Below are positions 5,168 through 10,853 of a stretch of DNA of 12,542 nt, piece after piece; the stretch's first letter is position 1; each line of letters starts with the position of its first letter. The notes below the pieces were generated by a model. That model ran no database searches. It was not told where the DNA came from and saw only the letters and a list, made by a program, of their open reading frames with translations. Made by a program: the position numbers and the translations under genes. This stretch comes from JBDRMN01 sp043812055 (GTDB lineage Bacteria > Patescibacteriota > Gracilibacteria > JAHISY01): positions 1 through 12,542 of the forward strand of contig JBDRMN010000042.1 of the NCBI GenBank assembly GCA_043812055.1, written 5' to 3'.

Positions 5168-6136
5168 GTGGCCTACTTCAACTTTATCGTTCCCGCCAAC
5201 AGTGAGCCTGAGCGTTTAGACAAATTCCTCGTTCAAAAACTGCCGCAGTATTCGCGGAGTTTTCTCACGAAGTGTAAGTTGCGCGTTAATGGCGAAGTGA
5301 AGAAACCGAGCGTCCAAATCTCCGCTGGCGACCAGATCAAAGTGGCCGTTCCGGCGTTAAAAGATTTGGAAATCAAGCCAGAAAAGATTCCGTTAAAAAT
5401 TATCCACGAAGATTCGGAAATCTTGGTTCTCGACAAAGCAAGCGGAATGGTCGTGCACCCGACGGATCACGGGGGGCATGTGAGCGGAACACTTGTGAAC
5501 GCGCTACTCCACCACTGCAAAGATCTCCCCGGAGCAGAAGGTCGCCCCGGTCTCGTCCATCGTTTGGATCGCGACACGTCTGGCGTCATGGTCGTTGCGA
5601 AGACTGAGGGGGCGAAAAAATCATTAACTAAACAATTTGCGGACAGAAAGGTTGAGAAAACTTATTTGGCGCTCGTGGCGGGAAGGTTCAAAGACAGAGA
5701 GGGGCTTGCCCCCCGAAGCCTCTTGACAGCCGAAGCCTTGGCGAAGGCTGTTGGCGTAGGGGGGAGGATCGAGGCGCCGATTGGGAGAGATCAGCGAGAC
5801 CGAACCAAACGCAAAGTTTCAACTGCGGGTGATGCCAGAGAGGCTACTACCGAATTTAAAGTCAGAGAGGAATTTGGTGAGCTGAGTTTATTGGAAGTGA
5901 AATTACTGACTGGTCGAACGCATCAGATCCGCGTGCACTTCCTGTCGATCAAGCATCCGGTAATCGGCGATCCGCTTTACGGCTCGAAAAAGATCAATAC
6001 CAAAACAAAATCACCGCGCTTATTTCTACACGCTTGGAAGCTCGCGTTTGCCCATCCGCAGACAGGCAAGCGGGTGGAGTTTGAGAGTGAGTTACCAGCA
6101 GAGCTGGAGGAATTTTTGAAAAAGCTCCGAGCCTAG
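5168..6136 (+). CDS. rluD: RluA/RluD-family 23S rRNA pseudouridine synthase
   Basis: The 322-residue enzyme isomerises uridine to pseudouridine in rRNA (RluD acts on helix 69 of 23S rRNA; the exact target here is inferred). An N-terminal S4 RNA-binding domain spans about 14-62 (PERLDKFLVQKLPQYSRSFL). The catalytic domain contains HRLDRDTSGVMVVAKT with catalytic Asp136, YLALVAGRF near 167-174 and GRTHQIRVHF in the second half. The start is GTG at 5168; no Shine-Dalgarno is present. Residues 179-199 (GLAPRSLLTAEALAKAVGVGG), between the AGRFKDRE strand and the RIEAPIGRD motif, are not expected in the family and are encoded by a palindrome-rich segment (5701-5764). The stop codon overlaps that of the convergent UPF0016 gene by 4 nt. 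Family certain; exact subfamily likely. Confidence 0.93.
   Translation: MAYFNFIVPANSEPERLDKFLVQKLPQYSRSFLTKCKLRVNGEVKKPSVQISAGDQIKVAVPALKDLEIKPEKIPLKIIHEDSEILVLDKASGMVVHPTDHGGHVSGTLVNALLHHCKDLPGAEGRPGLVHRLDRDTSGVMVVAKTEGAKKSLTKQFADRKVEKTYLALVAGRFKDREGLAPRSLLTAEALAKAVGVGGRIEAPIGRDQRDRTKRKVSTAGDAREATTEFKVREEFGELSLLEVKLLTGRTHQIRVHFLSIKHPVIGDPLYGSKKINTKTKSPRLFLHAWKLAFAHPQTGKRVEFESELPAELEEFLKKLRA
5701..5764 (+). repeat. In-frame palindromic element inside rluD
   Basis: GGGGC-TT-GCCCC (5701-5712) is a perfect hairpin, and AGCCTT-GGCG-AAGGCT (5734-5749) is another, with CAGCC (5727-5731) able to pair with GGCTG (5746-5750). Together they encode about 21 extra residues (179-199) without breaking the frame, between two conserved RluD motifs that are normally adjacent. 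Confidence 0.6.
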
Positions 6137-6681
6137 AGCTGAAACGCAATCCCAATCACGATGAAGATAATCGCGCTGCCGATCAAAACAGAGCGGCGTC
6201 TGACTTTGCTGAGGAGGGTTTTGCCGAGCCAGATGGCCAGCGCCGAGATTACGGTGAGGGCGACCATCACTCCGGCGAAAACAAAAAGAGCGTTGTATTT
6301 CGTGGCGAAGAGACCTGTGGCGATTTGTGATTTGTCGCCGATTTCAGCGAGGAAAACTACGACCAGGCTGGCCAGGAAAGGATTTCTCACCAGGGGCGTT
6401 TGTTCGCTCATTTGATTATTTTTCAGCAGGGTGAGAATTCCAAAAATAATGAAAATTATTCCGGCAACATGCTTAATAATATCAAAAGAAATCACCTGAT
6501 TGATGTAGTCACCGATTAGCACCGCGATACCATTCGTAAAGACGAAAGCCAAAGCCGATCCGAGTAGCAACTGAAAATGTTTGCGGGTTTGAGAAGACAG
6601 CGCAAACAAAGCCAGCTGAGTTTTATCCCCGAGTTCGGCGAGACCGACCGCGGCGAGCGGGATGAAGAAATCAGGGAGCAT
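6133..6681 (-). CDS. UPF0016 / TMEM165-GDT1 family cation transporter
   Basis: A 182-residue membrane protein with the internal two-fold repeat of the UPF0016 (GDT1/TMEM165, MneP/Mnx) family: AELGDKTQ (residues 15-22) and AEIGDKSQ (112-119), each in the first helix of a three-helix half. The acidic E-x-G-D-K-[TS] motifs form the ion path for Mn2+ (or Ca2+) export across the cytoplasmic membrane; Mn2+ is the best-supported substrate in bacteria. Six helices are predicted, with a polar central loop (KNNQMSEQTPLVRN). Start ATG is at 6679-6681; a -10-like TAAAAT (6689-6694) lies only 7 nt before it, so the transcript may be leaderless. No yybP-ykoY riboswitch is recognisable upstream. The 3' end overlaps the convergent rluD stop by 4 nt. 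Confidence 0.92.
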   Translation of the reverse strand: MLPDFFIPLAAVGLAELGDKTQLALFALSSQTRKHFQLLLGSALAFVFTNGIAVLIGDYINQVISFDIIKHVAGIIFIIFGILTLLKNNQMSEQTPLVRNPFLASLVVVFLAEIGDKSQIATGLFATKYNALFVFAGVMVALTVISALAIWLGKTLLSKVRRRSVLIGSAIIFIVIGIAFQL

Positions 6682-6688
6682 GATTTAG

Positions 6689-6694
6689 ATTTTA
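6689..6694 (-). promoter_or_regulatory. Candidate -10 box giving a leaderless UPF0016 transcript
   Basis: On the minus strand TAAAAT is followed by 7 nt and then the ATG, so transcription would start at or next to the start codon. No good -35 is visible (TTTTTT at the expected place), so this is tentative. Confidence 0.3.
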
Positions 6695-6744
6695 CTGCTT
6701 TTGGGAAATTTAAAAAATAGCGTAGGTTTGGGTTTATAAGTGTC

Positions 6745-6829
6745 ATGAACCATGATTCATTTGATTTCACTGATTACTATGATCCTGGAAATCATAGTCC
6801 ATCAAATAATCACAAAAATCACAGTTCAA
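6745..6829. repeat. Long imperfect hairpin, about 39-nt arms
   Basis: The left arm 6745-6783 and right arm 6791-6829 are imperfect reverse complements around a 7-nt loop (CCTGGAA). The inner 8 bp are perfect (ACTATGAT / ATCATAGT, 6776-6783 and 6791-6798) and blocks TGAAC and TGATT also match. It lies between the tRNA region and the UPF0016 gene. No T-tract follows on either strand, so it is not a typical terminator. Confidence 0.6.
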
Positions 6830-6840
6830 GACAAAGAAGG

Positions 6841-6952
6841 TTGGTGCTCGAGAGAGGAATTGAATCCCCGCCTTCGCGGGGACAGGCCTCCATAAGTTGG
6901 TGGGCGAGAGAGGACTTGAATCCCCGCCTTCGCGGGGACAGGCCTCCATAAG
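6841..6952 (-). repeat. Two tandem 56-bp units carrying tRNA 3' ends
   Basis: Units 6841-6896 and 6897-6952 differ at only 3 of 56 positions. On the minus strand each consists of CTTATGGAGGCCTGTCCCCG, continuing into a GC hairpin (CCCCGC-GAAG-GCGGGG), then about 25 nt that reproduce the T-arm 3' side, acceptor and CCA of a tRNA. Unit 6841 has the same tail as the adjacent tRNA-Leu (CTCGAGCACCA); unit 6897 has a variant tail (CTCGCCCACCA) that would fit a different acceptor stem. The T-arm stem is mismatched, so these are not functional tRNAs. The intact tRNA begins at exactly the next period (6953). Confidence 0.8.
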
Positions 6953-6953
6953 T

Positions 6954-7040
6954 TGGTGCTCGAGAGAGGAATTGAACCTCCACGGGGTTGCCCCCACACG
7001 CTCCTGAAGCGTGCGCGTCTACAAATTCCGCCACTCGAGC
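6954..7040 (-). tRNA. tRNA-Leu (anticodon CAG), CCA encoded
   Basis: Read on the minus strand this is a class II tRNA. Acceptor GCTCGAG pairs with CTCGAGC. The anticodon stem-loop is CACGC-TTCAGGA-GCGTG with anticodon CAG, reading CUG leucine codons. A long variable arm GGGG-CAA-CCCC follows, as expected for leucine, then T-arm GGAGG-TTCAATT-CCTCT, discriminator A and an encoded CCA. With CCA it spans 87 nt. Apparent open frames across it are not coding. Confidence 0.95.
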
Positions 7041-7074
7041 AATTTTTTGAATGTTAAGTGCGCGCCTGCCCTCC

Positions 7075-7129
7075 GTAGTCCGCCGCGGCGGACGAAGGCT
7101 GGGGTTACCCCTGCCTGCCGGCAGGCAGG
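7075..7129. repeat. GC-rich palindromic repeats 3' of the helicase, 5' of the tRNA
   Basis: GTAGTCCGCCGCGGCGGAC (7075-7093) contains a perfect palindrome and recurs with one change at 10905-10923. CCTGCCTGCCGGCAGGCAGG (7110-7129) is a perfect 20-bp palindrome. Both are of types commonly met in Patescibacteria intergenic DNA. The 351 nt between the tRNA (7040) and the helicase stop (7392) hold only such repeats and the duplicated helicase tail; I see no gene there. Confidence 0.75.
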
Positions 7130-7169
7130 AATTTCACCACCCGGGCAAGTGGAGAGAAGTTTAGTTTAG

Positions 7170-7422
7170 CTTCCTCAACGGAGCAATCGAAATAAATATG
7201 CTGGTTCGAAGTTGTACTTCGAACCAAGGTGCACTTACAGGTGGATGTTTTACTCATTTTCAACATGGATCTTTAACGCAAGGTATTAGTGCATTTCAGG
7301 TTCGAAGTGTTCCGCTTTGCCCCAAAGGGGCCCCTTCGGGGCGGAACAACTGTCGAACCATCGCAAAGGCAACTCCGTTCCGACCTGTGTTTCATATCTT
7401 CCTCAGCGGCGCAATCGAAATA
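7170..7422 (-). repeat. Duplicated 3' end of the helicase gene around an inserted block
   Basis: A 25-nt segment at 7398-7422, inside the helicase C-terminus, recurs at 7170-7194 with 2 mismatches. On the minus strand both read ISIAPLRK; the distal copy continues as LN and a TAA stop. The 203 bp between them (7195-7397) carry two large hairpins. The simplest reading is that a palindromic element landed in the end of the gene and the last codons were duplicated, so that the present stop (after RKI) is new and the distal copy is the old one. Confidence 0.65.
7203..7359. repeat. Two GGTTCGA...TCGAACC hairpins in the inserted block
   Basis: GGTTCGAAG-TTGTA-CTTCGAACC (7203-7225) is perfect. The second (7299-7359) has outer arms GGTTCGA/TCGAACC and inner arms TGTTCCGC/GCGGAACA, enclosing CCCC-AAA-GGGG and CCCC-TTC-GGGG. 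They match in style the hairpin cluster on the other side of the helicase gene (9688-9833). Confidence 0.75.
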
Positions 7423-8999
7423 GCCAGGCGTTTCACGCCTGTCGAGAATTTAACTTCGATCACCCCTCCGGTGATTTTCAGGACCTTGCCCTCGCCGAAA
7501 ACGGGATGTTGTACGTGATCGCCAATTTTGAATTCTGTAGAGACGCGATTCATCGCGTCTACGTTCTCATCCGGCAGCGGTGTCTCGCCAAATCCCCGGC
7601 GCTTCAGCTCCCGTTTACTTTCCTCTGCCAGTAGGTGCGCGGGGATATCGTCGAGAAATTCACTCGGAGCGTTCATATGCGTTTCGCCGAAAAACATGCG
7701 CTGGTTGGCTCGCAGGAGGAAAAGCTCCTCCATCGCGCGGGTCACACCCACATAAAAGAGTCGGCGTTCCTCCTCCTTCTCTCGCGGCTCCAGCAGTGTC
7801 CTCGAATGCGGGAAGATATTCTGCTCGAGCCCGACGATGAAAACCACGGGGAATTCCAAACCTTTCGCGGAGTGCAGGGTCATGAGGGTTACCGCATCCT
7901 CGCTGTCTTTCAGTTGGTCAGCATCCGTGAGCAGAGCCACTTCCTCGAGGAAGGTTGCCAGAGCCACTCCGGCTTCGAGATCGTCGTATTTCGCCGCGAC
8001 AGAGATTAATTCCAGTACATTTTCGTGACGCGTCTCTCCTTCCATTTGACCTTCCTGCAACCAAAAATCCTTGAGCTTGGTTTTGGCGAGTATGTGTTTA
8101 ATCAAGCCCGCTGCGCGTTCGGATTTATTCAGTTTCTGCAGGTCCTGGATCAGCTTAACGAAGTCTTTGAGAACGAGTTTTTTGGCGTCGGGAAGCTCCA
8201 GGCTGTCCACTGCTTGCAGCGCCTCCCATAAACCCCCCGCCCGACTCTGCGCAAAATTCTGCAAAACCTCGACGGTCTTAAGGCCGATTTTACGACTGGG
8301 AACGTTCAGCACTCGTAACAGGCTGATATCGTCTTGTGAATTCTGGATCAGGCGCAGATATGAGAGCACATCCTTCACCTCTTTGCGGGCGTAGAACTTC
8401 ACCCCGCCGACGATGCGGTGGGGGAGCGCGTGCCGCAACATCATTTCCTCGATCACGCGGGACTGCGCATTCGTGCGGTAGAGAACTACGAAGTCCTTGT
8501 ACTTATTCAATCCTTCACGCACTCGGCGTTCGATCTCCTGTGCGATGAATTCACCCTCCTCGCGTTCATCCGTGAGCTCCAGCAGATAAATCTTTTCACC
8601 CTCCTTTTTCTCCGTCCAGAGTTTCTTTTTGTGGTGCGATTTATTGCGCGAGATTACGGCATTAGCGGCAGCGAGGATGATCGGTGTGCTGCGGTAATTT
8701 TGCTCGAGTTTGATTTCAATTGTTGCGGGGTACCTCTTTTTGAAATCGAGGATGTTGCTGATCTGCGCACCCCGCCAGCTATAGATCGACTGATCCGGAT
8801 CACCAATTACACAAACGTTCTGATACTTCTCTGCTAGCAGGTTCGTGAATGCGGCCTGGGCGTGATTGGTGTCCTGGTACTCGTCAACGTTGAGGAAATG
8901 CCACTTCTCCTGATACTTCTCGAGAATGTTGGGGAATTTCTGAAAAAGCTGGACAGTCAGCATTAGCAAATCATCGAAATCCACCCCGTTATTTTGCAC
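7392..8999 (-). CDS. pcrA: UvrD/PcrA helicase, C-terminal part (joined by -1 shift to the upstream frame)
   Basis: This 535-residue frame holds most of an SF1A 3'-to-5' DNA helicase acting in nucleotide-excision repair, replication restart and RNA polymerase rescue. In order it shows VDFDDLLML, Walker B DEYQDT (234-239 of the joined protein), GDPDQSIYSWRGA, QNYRSTPIIL, TLHSAKGLEFPVVFIVGLE, EEERRLFYVGVTRA (motif VI arginine finger), and a C-terminal Tudor-like domain (FKIGDHVQHPVFGEGKVLKI), which in PcrA binds RNA polymerase. It lacks the Walker A domain, and its apparent GTG start lies in the middle of a conserved helix, so it is not an independent gene: it continues from the frame ending at 8963 via a -1 shift at 9002-9008. 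Residues VDAMNRVST near the C-terminus come from a palindrome. The last codons are duplicated downstream. Confidence 0.93.
   Translation of the reverse strand: MQNNGVDFDDLLMLTVQLFQKFPNILEKYQEKWHFLNVDEYQDTNHAQAAFTNLLAEKYQNVCVIGDPDQSIYSWRGAQISNILDFKKRYPATIEIKLEQNYRSTPIILAAANAVISRNKSHHKKKLWTEKKEGEKIYLLELTDEREEGEFIAQEIERRVREGLNKYKDFVVLYRTNAQSRVIEEMMLRHALPHRIVGGVKFYARKEVKDVLSYLRLIQNSQDDISLLRVLNVPSRKIGLKTVEVLQNFAQSRAGGLWEALQAVDSLELPDAKKLVLKDFVKLIQDLQKLNKSERAAGLIKHILAKTKLKDFWLQEGQMEGETRHENVLELISVAAKYDDLEAGVALATFLEEVALLTDADQLKDSEDAVTLMTLHSAKGLEFPVVFIVGLEQNIFPHSRTLLEPREKEEERRLFYVGVTRAMEELFLLRANQRMFFGETHMNAPSEFLDDIPAHLLAEESKRELKRRGFGETPLPDENVDAMNRVSTEFKIGDHVQHPVFGEGKVLKITGGVIEVKFSTGVKRLAISIAPLRKI
7537..7562. 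repeat. Palindrome in the C-terminal linker of the helicase
   Basis: GACGCGAT-TC-ATCGCGTC with outer GTA/TAC forms a hairpin. Read in the gene's frame it adds VDAMNRVST between PLPDEN and EFKIGD, at the join of the helicase core and the Tudor-like domain. Related GTAGAGACGCGAT-type palindromes are widespread intergenic repeats in other bacteria. Confidence 0.6.
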
Positions 9000-9583
9000 A
9001 GCTTTTTTTGGTAACGTGGATAGATTTCCGCGACTTTGGCCTGAAAAGTGGAACTTGGTCGAAACCCTTCCGGGGGAACCAAATGCCCCTTGGCCCAGGA
9101 AATCGCTCCGAGCACCGCCCGCGGGTTGTATTCCTTATCGTCAATCCGCAGTTCGTCAAAAATCTGCCGCATCACCGCCCGACTATCCGCCTCATCGTAA
9201 ATCACGAAACGGTTCTCACGGCCGAGCTGGTGGATTTCTCTGCGGAGGATCTGGACGCAGACGGCGTGAAAAGTCCCGACAGTCGGGGAGCTTTTTTGCT
9301 CCCCCTTGCCAAGGGAGGTCAAAGGGGTCAACAGTTTTTTGATACGCTCTTTCATTGCACCTGCCGCTTTATTCGTAAAAGTCACCGCCAGGATTTTTTC
9401 CGGTGGAATTCCGCTGGCGATGAGGTGGGCGACGCGGTGGGTCAGCGCCCGGGTTTTTCCGGACCCCGCTCCCGCCACTACCAAGACCGGCCCCCGCAAA
9501 GTCCGAACGGCTTCCTGTTGGCCAGGATTTAAACCCCGCAGGGGCCCCTCTGCGGGGCTCGCTAAAATTTCAGCGCCTTCCAC
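8963..9583 (-). CDS. pcrA: UvrD/PcrA helicase, N-terminal part ending at frameshift
   Basis: The 206-residue frame contains the N-terminal half of domain 1A: LNPGQQEAVRTL (Q motif), Walker A AGAGSGKT (37-44), VTFTNKAAGAMKERI (motif Ia) and VGTFHAVCVQILRREI (motif Ib). It stays in family register through YQKK (about 191-194), then runs 12 unrelated residues (LCKITGWISMIC) to a stop. Shifting -1 at A AAA AAG restores YQKK-AV-QNNGVDFDDLL with the same Y-to-DFDD spacing as other UvrD proteins and a total of 730 residues. The start is GTG at 9581-9583, set by an extended -10 six nt upstream. Residues 8-17 (ASPAEGPLRG) and part of 86-101 are palindrome-derived additions. On its own this product could bind ATP but not unwind DNA. 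Confidence 0.92.
   Translation of the reverse strand: MEGAEILASPAEGPLRGLNPGQQEAVRTLRGPVLVVAGAGSGKTRALTHRVAHLIASGIPPEKILAVTFTNKAAGAMKERIKKLLTPLTSLGKGEQKSSPTVGTFHAVCVQILRREIHQLGRENRFVIYDEADSRAVMRQIFDELRIDDKEYNPRAVLGAISWAKGHLVPPEGFRPSSTFQAKVAEIYPRYQKKLCKITGWISMIC
9002..9008 (-). other. A AAA AAG slippery heptamer / frameshift site in pcrA
   Basis: On the minus strand the zero-frame codons are CAA AAA AAG, exactly the A AAA AAG heptamer used for -1 frameshifting in dnaX. Reading on in the -1 frame gives GCT GTG CAA AAT, the frame of the rest of the helicase. The A7 run (plus-strand T7, 9003-9009) could equally be a homopolymer error (A8 would give one open frame) or a site of transcriptional slippage. 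Confidence 0.8.
9275..9320. repeat. Palindrome cluster inside pcrA after motif Ia
   Basis: CCCGAC/GTCGGG (9275-9287, 1-nt centre), GGGGAGC-TTTTTT-GCTCCCC (9285-9304) and an imperfect CCCTTG/CAAGGG palindrome (about 9303-9315) follow each other. They encode most of residues 86-101 (TPLTSLGKGEQKSSPT) between KKLL and VGTFH, where the family has about eight fewer residues. Confidence 0.55.
9534..9557. repeat. Palindrome in the first codons of pcrA
   Basis: CCCCGCA and TGCGGGG enclose GGGGCCCC. In the gene's frame it supplies most of ASPAEGPLRG (residues 8-17), which precedes the usual helicase N-terminus LNPGQQEAV. Its hairpin would sit within 50 nt of the 5' end of the mRNA. Confidence 0.6.
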
Positions 9584-9589
9584 CGCGCG

Positions 9590-9598
9590 ATTATAGCA
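9590..9598 (-). promoter_or_regulatory. Extended -10 promoter, leaderless pcrA transcript
   Basis: On the minus strand TGC-TATAAT is followed by 6 nt and the GTG start, so a start seven bases after the box falls on the G of GTG. There is no -35 match at 17 nt (AAAGCG), as expected for an extended -10 promoter. Confidence 0.6.
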
Positions 9599-9687
9599 GA
9601 ACTAGGAATCTACGCTTTTGGGGCTGACTCCTTATGAAATCTAAATCCAAGGATAATTCCTTTCAAACTATTCTCAACCCACCCGCA

Positions 9688-9833
9688 GGTTCGGGTTTGC
9701 CTGTCCTGAGCTTGTCGAAGGGTAACCCGAACCACTCTTAGGTTCGATTTACAAAATCGAACGGAAACTTCAAGGTTCAGATTGCCCTTCGTCCCGCAAA
9801 ACAGGGCTCAGGATCTTCGACAAATCTGAACCT
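9688..9833. repeat. Cluster of three nested GGTTC...GAACC hairpins upstream of pcrA
   Basis: GGTTCGGGTT/AACCCGAACC (9688-9697, 9724-9733) encloses CCTGAGC-TTG-TCGAAGGG (9705-9722). GTTCGATTT-ACA-AAATCGAAC (9742-9762) is perfect. AGGTTCAGATT/AATCTGAACCT (9773-9783, 9823-9833) encloses CCCTTCG...GCTCAGG (9785-9812), the same core inverted. Together they fill most of the 292-nt gap 9584-9875, in which I see no gene. Confidence 0.8.
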
Positions 9834-9875
9834 GCGTTTGAGCTCCCTCATTTCTGCTAAGCAAATCTTCGAAAT

Positions 9876-10121
9876 CTAAGCAGCCGCTTTCAACTCCCTC
9901 GCTTCAAATTCTCCGATTATTTTGTCAAACAAGGTTACAGCCTCGGACCGGATCGTGAGCGTAATACGTCGCAAAAAGGTGTCTTTGATTTTCTCCACTT
10001 CCAGATCTCGTTTCTCCGGATTATTTTTCAGATTCCTATACAGCTTGCCAAGCTCTTTACGAAATTCGCTCAAAACCGGATTCAAAGTCCGGGCAGCATT
10101 CGTGTTTTTATTTTTAGACAT
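9876..10121 (-). CDS. Unknown 81-residue helical basic protein
   Basis: No family is recognised. The N-terminus is polar and basic (MSKNKNTNAARTLNPVLSEF); the rest is predicted almost wholly helical with alternating charge (RKELGKLYRNLKNNPEKRDLE, then KIKDTFLRRITLTIRSEAVTLF and DKIIGEFEARELKAAA), suggesting a short coiled-coil or helical-bundle protein. There is no signal peptide, membrane segment or Cys. It has one of the best promoters in the window (TTGCCA, 17 nt, TGC-TAAAAT; 10142-10170), so it is probably well expressed from its own unit. The ATG at 10119-10121 has no Shine-Dalgarno, only an A-rich leader (CAAACAAAAATG). A small nucleic-acid-binding or structural role is possible but not shown. 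Confidence 0.7.
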   Translation of the reverse strand: MSKNKNTNAARTLNPVLSEFRKELGKLYRNLKNNPEKRDLEVEKIKDTFLRRITLTIRSEAVTLFDKIIGEFEARELKAAA

Positions 10122-10141
10122 TTTTGTTTGAAAATCATTCT

Positions 10142-10170
10142 ATTTTAGCAGTTTTAGGTAGATTTGGCAA
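10142..10170 (-). promoter_or_regulatory. Sigma70-type promoter for the 81-residue protein
   Basis: On the minus strand TTGCCA (10165-10170), a 17-nt spacer ending in TGC and TAAAAT (10142-10147) make a near-consensus promoter with an extended -10. The predicted leader is about 14-15 nt. Confidence 0.7.
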
Positions 10171-10180
10171 ACCAATAAGA

Positions 10181-10798
10181 CTATCTCTCTAACATTTTCA
10201 CGAATATTTTTACTAGCTCAGGATCAAAAGTTTCTCCAGCTTGCTGTTTTATTATGGCAATTGCCTGCTCAGAAGTCTTGGCGCTGTTGTGCCCATGGGG
10301 GTGGATCATGGCATCGTAGCTGTCTACGATTTTGAGCATTCTCGCCAAAAGCGGAATCTTGCCGTCATTCAGTCCGTCTGGATAGCCGTCACCATTCCAT
10401 TTCTCGTGGTGGGAATGGACGATTTTTTCAACTCCTCTTAGGCCGATTTTATGCAGGATTTTTGCGCCCAAAATCGGGTGTTGGCTAATTTCAGCCCAGT
10501 CGGAATCATTCAGTCGATCTCTCGGCTTTTCCCAAATTTCACTCCTACATTTAACCTTGCCAACATCATGCAGAAAACCCGCGAGAATTGCCTGGAGGCA
10601 TTGGGAATGTTTGAATTTTTGCGCTTTACTAAAAAGCAGCATAAGTCTGGCCGATCCGCAAGCATGTTTAAACTTATACCTTTCTTTGTGTCTGAGCGTT
10701 CCCAACAGTTTAAAAACAATGTCGATTGCTTCTCGATGAGGGAGAAGGTTTGGCTTTTCCGGGTAAGGTACTGATTTCAGTCCCTCAGTAAGAGGCAT
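10181..10798 (-). CDS. Stand-alone HD-GYP domain phosphohydrolase
   Basis: The 205-residue protein is almost only an HD-GYP domain, the family that hydrolyses cyclic di-GMP (some members act on other cyclic dinucleotides). Metal-ligand motifs are in order: H45 in an early helix, H77-D78-VGK, H107-P, H130-H131-E, the NGDGYPDGL signature (135-143), D159 in KIVDSYDAM, and the closing FDPELVKIF. All expected HD, GYP and distal Asp residues are present, so activity is plausible. The 30-residue N-terminus (MPLTEGLKSVPYPEKPNLLP) is too short for a receiver, PAS or GAF sensor, which such proteins usually carry. No diguanylate cyclase is in the window. The start ATG is at 10796-10798, without Shine-Dalgarno. 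The nearest upstream gene is ferredoxin, beyond a long intergenic repeat. Confidence 0.9.
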   Translation of the reverse strand: MPLTEGLKSVPYPEKPNLLPHREAIDIVFKLLGTLRHKERYKFKHACGSARLMLLFSKAQKFKHSQCLQAILAGFLHDVGKVKCRSEIWEKPRDRLNDSDWAEISQHPILGAKILHKIGLRGVEKIVHSHHEKWNGDGYPDGLNDGKIPLLARMLKIVDSYDAMIHPHGHNSAKTSEQAIAIIKQQAGETFDPELVKIFVKMLER

Positions 10799-10853
10799 TC
10801 AAAAAATAAACAAGAGAGAATCTTATTCCGATTCACAAATTTATGCCAGAAAG

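Noticed and set aside
6133..6136. 4-nt overlap of the convergent rluD and UPF0016 stops as a novel arrangement
   Set aside because: Short convergent overlaps sharing CTAG are common in compact genomes.
6841..6952. Possible CRISPR array
   Set aside because: Two 56-bp units are directly joined with no spacers, and no cas genes are present; the units carry tRNA tails.
6745..7034. Open frames of 68-76 residues over the tRNA and 56-bp units
   Set aside because: They translate a tRNA gene and tandem repeats (phrases such as AREDLNPRLRG and VQFLSRAP are typical false proteins from tRNA ends).
7198..7634. Two plus-strand open frames of about 105 residues
   Set aside because: They run over palindromic hairpins and antisense to the end of the helicase gene; there is no coding signature.
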